Part shown: one piece after another, positions 9,242 through 12,193 of the stretch
How the letters are laid out: each line of letters starts with the position of its first letter
How positions within the stretch are numbered: the stretch's first letter is position 1
DNA from: Mycobacterium sp.
GTDB lineage: Bacteria; Actinomycetota; Actinomycetes; Mycobacteriales; Mycobacteriaceae
NCBI GenBank assembly: GCA_019246375.1
Contig: JAFAQO010000339.1
Coordinates: forward strand, 1 to 12,193
Reading direction: 5' to 3'
Length of the DNA stretch: 12,193 bases
Notes under the pieces: generated by a model
Database searches by the model: none
Told to the model about the DNA's origin: nothing
The model's input: only the letters and a program-made list of their open reading frames with translations
Translations under genes and position numbers: made by a program

Positions 9242-10492
9242 TCAGACTTGGGAAATGGCGTCGGTTAGTGTCTGAGCGAACTGGTCGATCGCCCAGTCGA
9301 TCTCCGCCGTGGTGATCACCAGAGGTGGCGCAAAACGCAGCGTCGACTGCTGGGTGTCCTTGACCAGGATGCCGCGGCGGGCAAGCCGCAGGCTCAACTG
9401 CTTTCCCGTAGCGATGCGCGGGTCGACGTCAACGCCGGCCCACAGTCCGCGCCCGCGCACCGCTATCACCCCGTGACCGATCAACTCACGAAGCCGAGTA
9501 TGCAGGTGCCCACCGAGTCCGGCTGAGCGCGCTTGAAACTCACCGCGCGCGAGCATCGACACCACCGTGCTGCCGATCGCCGCCGCGAGCGGATTCCCGC
9601 CGAACGTCGAACCGTGATCGCCAGGGCGCAGCACTGCCAGAATCTCACGATCGGCCACCACCGCTGACAGCGGCACCACGCCGCCGCCCAGCGCCTTGCC
9701 GAGCAAGTAGATGTCGGGCACCACACCCCAGTGGTCGCAGGCGAACGTGCGGCCGGTGCGGGCCAGTCCGGACTGGATCTCGTCGGCGATCAGCAGTACA
9801 TTGCGATCGGTGCATACGGCGCGCACCGCGGGCAGGTAATCATCCGGTGGGACGATGATTCCTGCCTCGCCCTGAATTGGCTCGAGCAGCACCGCCACGG
9901 TGTGCTCGTCGATGGCAGCCGCCACCGCATCGGCGTCGCCGAACGGCACCGAACGAAAGCCGGGCGTGAACGGTCCGAAACCGCTGCGTGCCGACTCGTC
10001 GGACGAGAAACTGACGATGCTGATGGTCCGGCCGTGAAAGTTGTTGTGGGCCACGACAATATTTGCTCGACCAGCAGTGACGCCTTTGACCTCGGTGCCC
10101 CACTTGCGGGCCACCTTGATACCGCTCTCCACCGCTTCTGCACCGCTATTCATTGGCAATACCATGTCTTTGCCGCATAACGCGGCCAGCGCAGCACAGA
10201 ATTGTCCGAGCCGGTCGGAGTGAAATGCGCGGCTCACCAGCGTTACGCGGTCGAGCTGTGCGTGCGCGGTCGCGATGATCTCAGGATGGCGATGTCCGAA
10301 GTTCACCGCCGAATAAGCCGATAGGCAGTCCAGGTAGCGGCCACCCTCGATATCTGTGATCCATGCGCCCTCGGCGCTGGCGGCGACCACCGGCAGCGGC
10401 GAATAGTTGTGCGCGGTACACCGCTTGTCGAGGGCGATCGCCGAGTCGGTAAGTGCGCCGCCGCCCGCGGTGACAGCGTCCACAATGGTCAC
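9242..10492 (-). CDS. rocD: Ornithine aminotransferase (ornithine-oxo-acid transaminase)
   Basis: RocD transfers the delta-amino group of ornithine to 2-oxoglutarate, giving glutamate-5-semialdehyde and glutamate, the link from arginine breakdown to proline and glutamate. The 416-residue protein is a full-length class III PLP aminotransferase. It has HNYSPLPVV near the N-terminus, NSGAEAVESGIKVARKWG (PLP phosphate site; NSGAEA at 115-120), LIADEIQSGLARTG with PLP-binding Asp237, LLGKALGGG with Schiff-base Lys266, and GSTFGGNPLAAA with Thr296. GTG 10492 is preferred because it overlaps the upstream TGA as GTGA and has GAGG at 10500-10503. ATG 10516 in the same frame would add 8 residues inside the upstream gene. 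In M. tuberculosis the homologue is annotated as two pieces, rocD1 and rocD2; here the reading frame is unbroken. It is the second gene of an operon with the amidinohydrolase. Confidence 0.93.
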   Translation of the reverse strand: MTIVDAVTAGGGALTDSAIALDKRCTAHNYSPLPVVAASAEGAWITDIEGGRYLDCLSAYSAVNFGHRHPEIIATAHAQLDRVTLVSRAFHSDRLGQFCAALAALCGKDMVLPMNSGAEAVESGIKVARKWGTEVKGVTAGRANIVVAHNNFHGRTISIVSFSSDESARSGFGPFTPGFRSVPFGDADAVAAAIDEHTVAVLLEPIQGEAGIIVPPDDYLPAVRAVCTDRNVLLIADEIQSGLARTGRTFACDHWGVVPDIYLLGKALGGGVVPLSAVVADREILAVLRPGDHGSTFGGNPLAAAIGSTVVSMLARGEFQARSAGLGGHLHTRLRELIGHGVIAVRGRGLWAGVDVDPRIATGKQLSLRLARRGILVKDTQQSTLRFAPPLVITTAEIDWAIDQFAQTLTDAISQV

Positions 10493-11370
10493 GAGTAGAC
10501 CTCGAGGGTGCAACATTTCACCGATCCCCCACCTTTGAGCAGCTCGGACATCTCCACTCCGATCGGCTTGAAGCCGGCGTTGGACAGTTGCTCGGCGAAG
10601 CCGACCGCGGCGGCCGGGTGCACCACGTGGTAGCCGTCCGAGACCGCGTTCACACCAAGGACATAGGCGTCGGCACTGCCGACCACGATCGCGTCAGGAA
10701 ACAGCGCCTCCAGCCGCGCACCGGATACATCGGTGAAAGCCGGTGGGTAGTAGGCGATTGTCGTGTCGTCGAGCACAGCCAGCGCGGTGTCGAGGTGATA
10801 GAAACGAGGATCGACGAGTTCGAGACTGACGACCGGCATCCCGACGATCTCGGCGATTTCGGCGTGCGCTCTCGCGTCGGTGCGAAATCCACTGCCCGCC
10901 AAGATCATTCCGCCTACCGGTAACAGGTCGCCCTGGCCCTCGTTGATGTGCCGGGTGCAGAAGGGCGGGTATCCGTTCGACATCATCCACTGGGAGTAGG
11001 CCATGGACTCGCGTTGACGCTGTGGATGCCTGAACCGCGCGACAATCGCCTTGCCGTTGATGATCAGCCCGCCATTGGCCGCATAAACCATGTCGGGCAG
11101 CCCGGACACGGGTTCCACCACGTCGACGACGTGGCCCAGCTGCCGGTAGATGTCGCGTAGATGCTCCCACTGGGCGATTGCGACGGCGCTGTCGACGGCC
11201 GCGCCCGGGTCCATCCACGGATTGATCGCATACTCAACGGCGAAAAAGGTTGGAGCCGTCATCAGGTAGTGCCGGACGCGCGCCCTGCGCTCACACCGAG
11301 GATGTGGTGGCAAGGTACCACCGGCCACTGAAGCGGCGGTCGCCGTGTCGACGACTTCCGGGATCGTCAT
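10489..11370 (-). CDS. Amidinotransferase-fold guanidino hydrolase (DDAH/arginine dihydrolase-like)
   Basis: This 293-residue protein has the order of motifs of the pentein amidinotransferase/hydrolase superfamily: LPDMVYAANGGLI (91-103), RQRE (118-121), EGQGDLL (144-150), FYHLDTAL (190-197, catalytic His192) and GGGSVKCCT at the C-terminus (nucleophile probably Cys286). Annotators often call such proteins dimethylarginine dimethylaminohydrolase (DdaH). However, Asn99 in AAN replaces the Asp of DDAH and arginine deiminase. As I recall, the same Asn marks cyanobacterial arginine dihydrolases (ArgZ/AgrE), which make ornithine, CO2 and ammonia from arginine. Ornithine would feed the next gene, rocD, which overlaps by 4 nt. 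ATG 11370 has no ribosome-binding sequence, but a -10 box sits 6 nt upstream, so it is probably the start of a leaderless mRNA. It corresponds to M. tuberculosis Rv2323c. Substrate unproven. Confidence 0.85.
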   Translation of the reverse strand: MTIPEVVDTATAASVAGGTLPPHPRCERRARVRHYLMTAPTFFAVEYAINPWMDPGAAVDSAVAIAQWEHLRDIYRQLGHVVDVVEPVSGLPDMVYAANGGLIINGKAIVARFRHPQRQRESMAYSQWMMSNGYPPFCTRHINEGQGDLLPVGGMILAGSGFRTDARAHAEIAEIVGMPVVSLELVDPRFYHLDTALAVLDDTTIAYYPPAFTDVSGARLEALFPDAIVVGSADAYVLGVNAVSDGYHVVHPAAAVGFAEQLSNAGFKPIGVEMSELLKGGGSVKCCTLEVYS

Positions 11371-11376
11371 GTTCAG

Positions 11377-11405
11377 ACGATATGAGAAGCGTTCTGTGCA
11401 ATCAA
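11377..11405 (-). promoter_or_regulatory. Predicted promoter for a leaderless amidinohydrolase-rocD transcript
   Basis: On the minus strand, TTGATT (11405-11400) and TATCGT (11382-11377) are separated by 17 nt. The -10 ends 6 nt before the A of the ATG at 11370, so transcription would start at or next to the start codon. No Shine-Dalgarno sequence precedes that ATG, which agrees with leaderless translation, a common mode in mycobacteria. Confidence 0.55.
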
Positions 11406-11448
11406 CGAATGCCTATTGCGCAACGATGCACAATTTGTTGTGCACAAT
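11394..11448. promoter_or_regulatory. Palindromic operator array, probable Lrp/AsnC binding region
   Basis: Four related elements lie in the 121-bp divergent intergenic region: TGTGCAAT (11395-11402), the perfect palindrome TTGCGCAA (11416-11423), the half-site TGCACAA (11427-11433) and the perfect 10-bp palindrome TTGTGCACAA (11438-11447). The centres of the first, second and last are about 21 and 23 bp apart, roughly two helical turns, as expected for an Lrp/AsnC octamer wrapping DNA. The elements overlap the predicted -35 of the leftward promoter and lie just upstream of the regulator gene. Confidence 0.6.
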
Positions 11449-11491
11449 ATAGCTCTACAGAGATTCATTGCGTGAAATGGGGTAGGTAGTC

Positions 11492-11953
11492 GTGGCGGAC
11501 CGGCTGGACGACATCGACGAACGGATTTTGGCAGAGCTCGCCCAGCACGCCCGGGCGACGTTCGCCGAAATCGGGGAGCGGGTGAACCTTTCGGCTCCGG
11601 CGGTCAAACGCCGCGTCGACCGGATGCTGGACAGCGGTGTCATCAAGAGATTCACCACCGTGATCGACCGCAATGCATTGGGATGGAACACCGAAGCGTA
11701 CGTTCAGGTGTTTTGCCACGGCAGGATTGCGCCCGGCGAACTTCGCCGGGCCTGGGCCGAGATTCCCGAAGTCGTCAGCGCCGCAACGGTCACGGGCACC
11801 GCGGATGCCATCCTGCATGTGCTCGCCCGCGACATGCATCACCTGGAAGAAGCGCTGGAGCAGATCCGCACCAGCGCCGATATCGAACGCAGCGAGAGCG
11901 TCGTCGTGCTGTCAAACCTCATCGACCGGTCCCGGTCCGAGCGCGCAGAGTGA
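11492..11953 (+). CDS. Lrp/AsnC-family transcriptional regulator
   Basis: This 153-residue protein has both AsnC domains. An N-terminal helix-turn-helix (LDDIDERILAELAQHARATF, then AEIGERVNLSAPAVKRRVDR and LDSGVIKRFT) is followed by a RAM effector/oligomerisation domain from about residue 65, with AYVQVFCHGRI, the ATVTGTADAILHVLARDMHH ligand-loop region and SESVVVLSNLIDRS at the end. Such proteins form octamers that sense amino acids. Divergent transcription from the amidinohydrolase-rocD operon and the palindrome array between them suggest that it controls that operon in response to arginine or ornithine, as an activator or repressor, and also itself. GTG 11492 is used; upstream GGTAGG is only a weak ribosome-binding sequence. 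It corresponds to M. tuberculosis Rv2324, which has the same neighbours there. Confidence 0.9.
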   Translation: MADRLDDIDERILAELAQHARATFAEIGERVNLSAPAVKRRVDRMLDSGVIKRFTTVIDRNALGWNTEAYVQVFCHGRIAPGELRRAWAEIPEVVSAATVTGTADAILHVLARDMHHLEEALEQIRTSADIERSESVVVLSNLIDRSRSERAE

Positions 11954-11996
11954 CGGTGCCGAACCACGCGGTGCCGGCTTCGTGTATGAACGCCAC

Positions 11997-12193
11997 GTGA
12001 CCACTAGCGCACGCGGCAAGGGGGCCGGAAAAGGGATAGTGATCGTCGGCGGGGGCCTGGCCGCCGCCCGCACCGCAGAGCAGCTGCGCCGGGCCGACTA
12101 CACCGGTCCCATCACGATCGTCAGCGAGGAGGTGCATCTACCGTACGACCGGCCGCCGCTGTCCAAGGAAGTGCTCCGCAGCGAAGTCGATGA
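11997..12193 (+). CDS. FAD-dependent ferredoxin reductase, N-terminal part
   Basis: The 3' end lies outside the window; 65 full codons are visible from GTG 11997. After a short basic tail come IVIVGGGLAAARTAEQLRRA (a GxGxxA Rossmann FAD-binding motif), then ITIVSEEVHLPYDRPPLSKE. The run YDRPPLSK is diagnostic of the ferredoxin/rubredoxin/putidaredoxin reductase class, which passes electrons from NAD(P)H through FAD to a ferredoxin, often for a cytochrome P450. It corresponds by position to M. tuberculosis Rv0688. An in-frame GTG at 11982 is an alternative start. No clear ribosome-binding sequence is seen before either. The gene begins 43 nt after the AsnC-type gene and may be read from its promoter. 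Confidence 0.88.
   Translation, partial: MTTSARGKGAGKGIVIVGGGLAAARTAEQLRRADYTGPITIVSEEVHLPYDRPPLSKEVLRSEVD

Noticed and set aside
9233..11996. Mobile element carrying the arginine cassette
   Set aside because: No transposase, integrase, tRNA target, terminal inverted repeat or flanking direct repeat could be found at either edge by eye.
11986..12193. ATG 11986 as the start of the ferredoxin reductase
   Set aside because: It is out of frame with the FAD-binding motif. GTG 11997 (or GTG 11982) is in frame.

Overview
The window is high-GC DNA from a Mycobacterium-type actinobacterium. The gene order resembles the M. tuberculosis Rv0673-Rv0688 region as I recall it: echA4, a PaaX-like regulator, echA5, a DUF3060 lipoprotein, a TetR regulator, rpsL, rpsG, fusA, tuf, a mycofactocin-type SDR and a ferredoxin reductase. 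The intact rocD, and a rocD/amidinohydrolase/AsnC block placed inside this neighbourhood, argue against M. tuberculosis itself and for another mycobacterium. Species cannot be fixed by eye.

Layout. Positions 1-1856 (+) hold a tightly coupled acyl-CoA cluster: the 3' end of one crotonase (echA4-like), a PaaX-family repressor and a second crotonase (echA5-like) that lacks one of the two classical catalytic glutamates. Positions 1862-2633 (-) hold a small lipoprotein with an 18-residue solenoid repeat, and a short exported-protein gene whose best coding frame switches twice, as if damaged by two compensating indels. Positions 2634-2926 are non-coding and carry a 24-bp near-perfect direct repeat. 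A TetR/WHG regulator (+) follows.

Positions 3572-8177 (+) are the str operon: a leader of about 190 nt with a promoter and two predicted hairpins, then rpsL, rpsG, fusA and tuf. These encode S12, S7, EF-G and EF-Tu, the decoding and elongation core. rpsL is wild type at both classical streptomycin-resistance positions. rpsG has an odd substitution in a normally conserved segment.

Positions 8178-9232 (+) hold a hairpin after tuf, a palindrome matching the published KstR (cholesterol regulator) consensus, and the SDR gene. Positions 9242-11370 (-) hold a two-gene arginine/ornithine catabolic operon, rocD and an amidinotransferase-fold hydrolase that overlap by 4 nt. Divergent from it is an Lrp/AsnC regulator (11492-11953, +), and the intergenic region is full of TTGTGCACAA-like palindromes. 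The hydrolase promoter is spaced for a leaderless transcript. A plausible scheme is that the hydrolase converts arginine to ornithine (or citrulline), RocD takes ornithine to glutamate semialdehyde, and the AsnC protein controls the operon. The window closes with the 5' end of an FAD-dependent ferredoxin reductase (from about 11997).

No tRNA, rRNA, CRISPR array, insertion sequence or prophage gene was seen. Most of the window is conserved mycobacterial housekeeping DNA. The parts most worth a second look are the relocated arginine cassette and its operator array, the possible arginine-dihydrolase signature, the twice-shifted small gene, the lipoprotein solenoid and the altered S7 residues.
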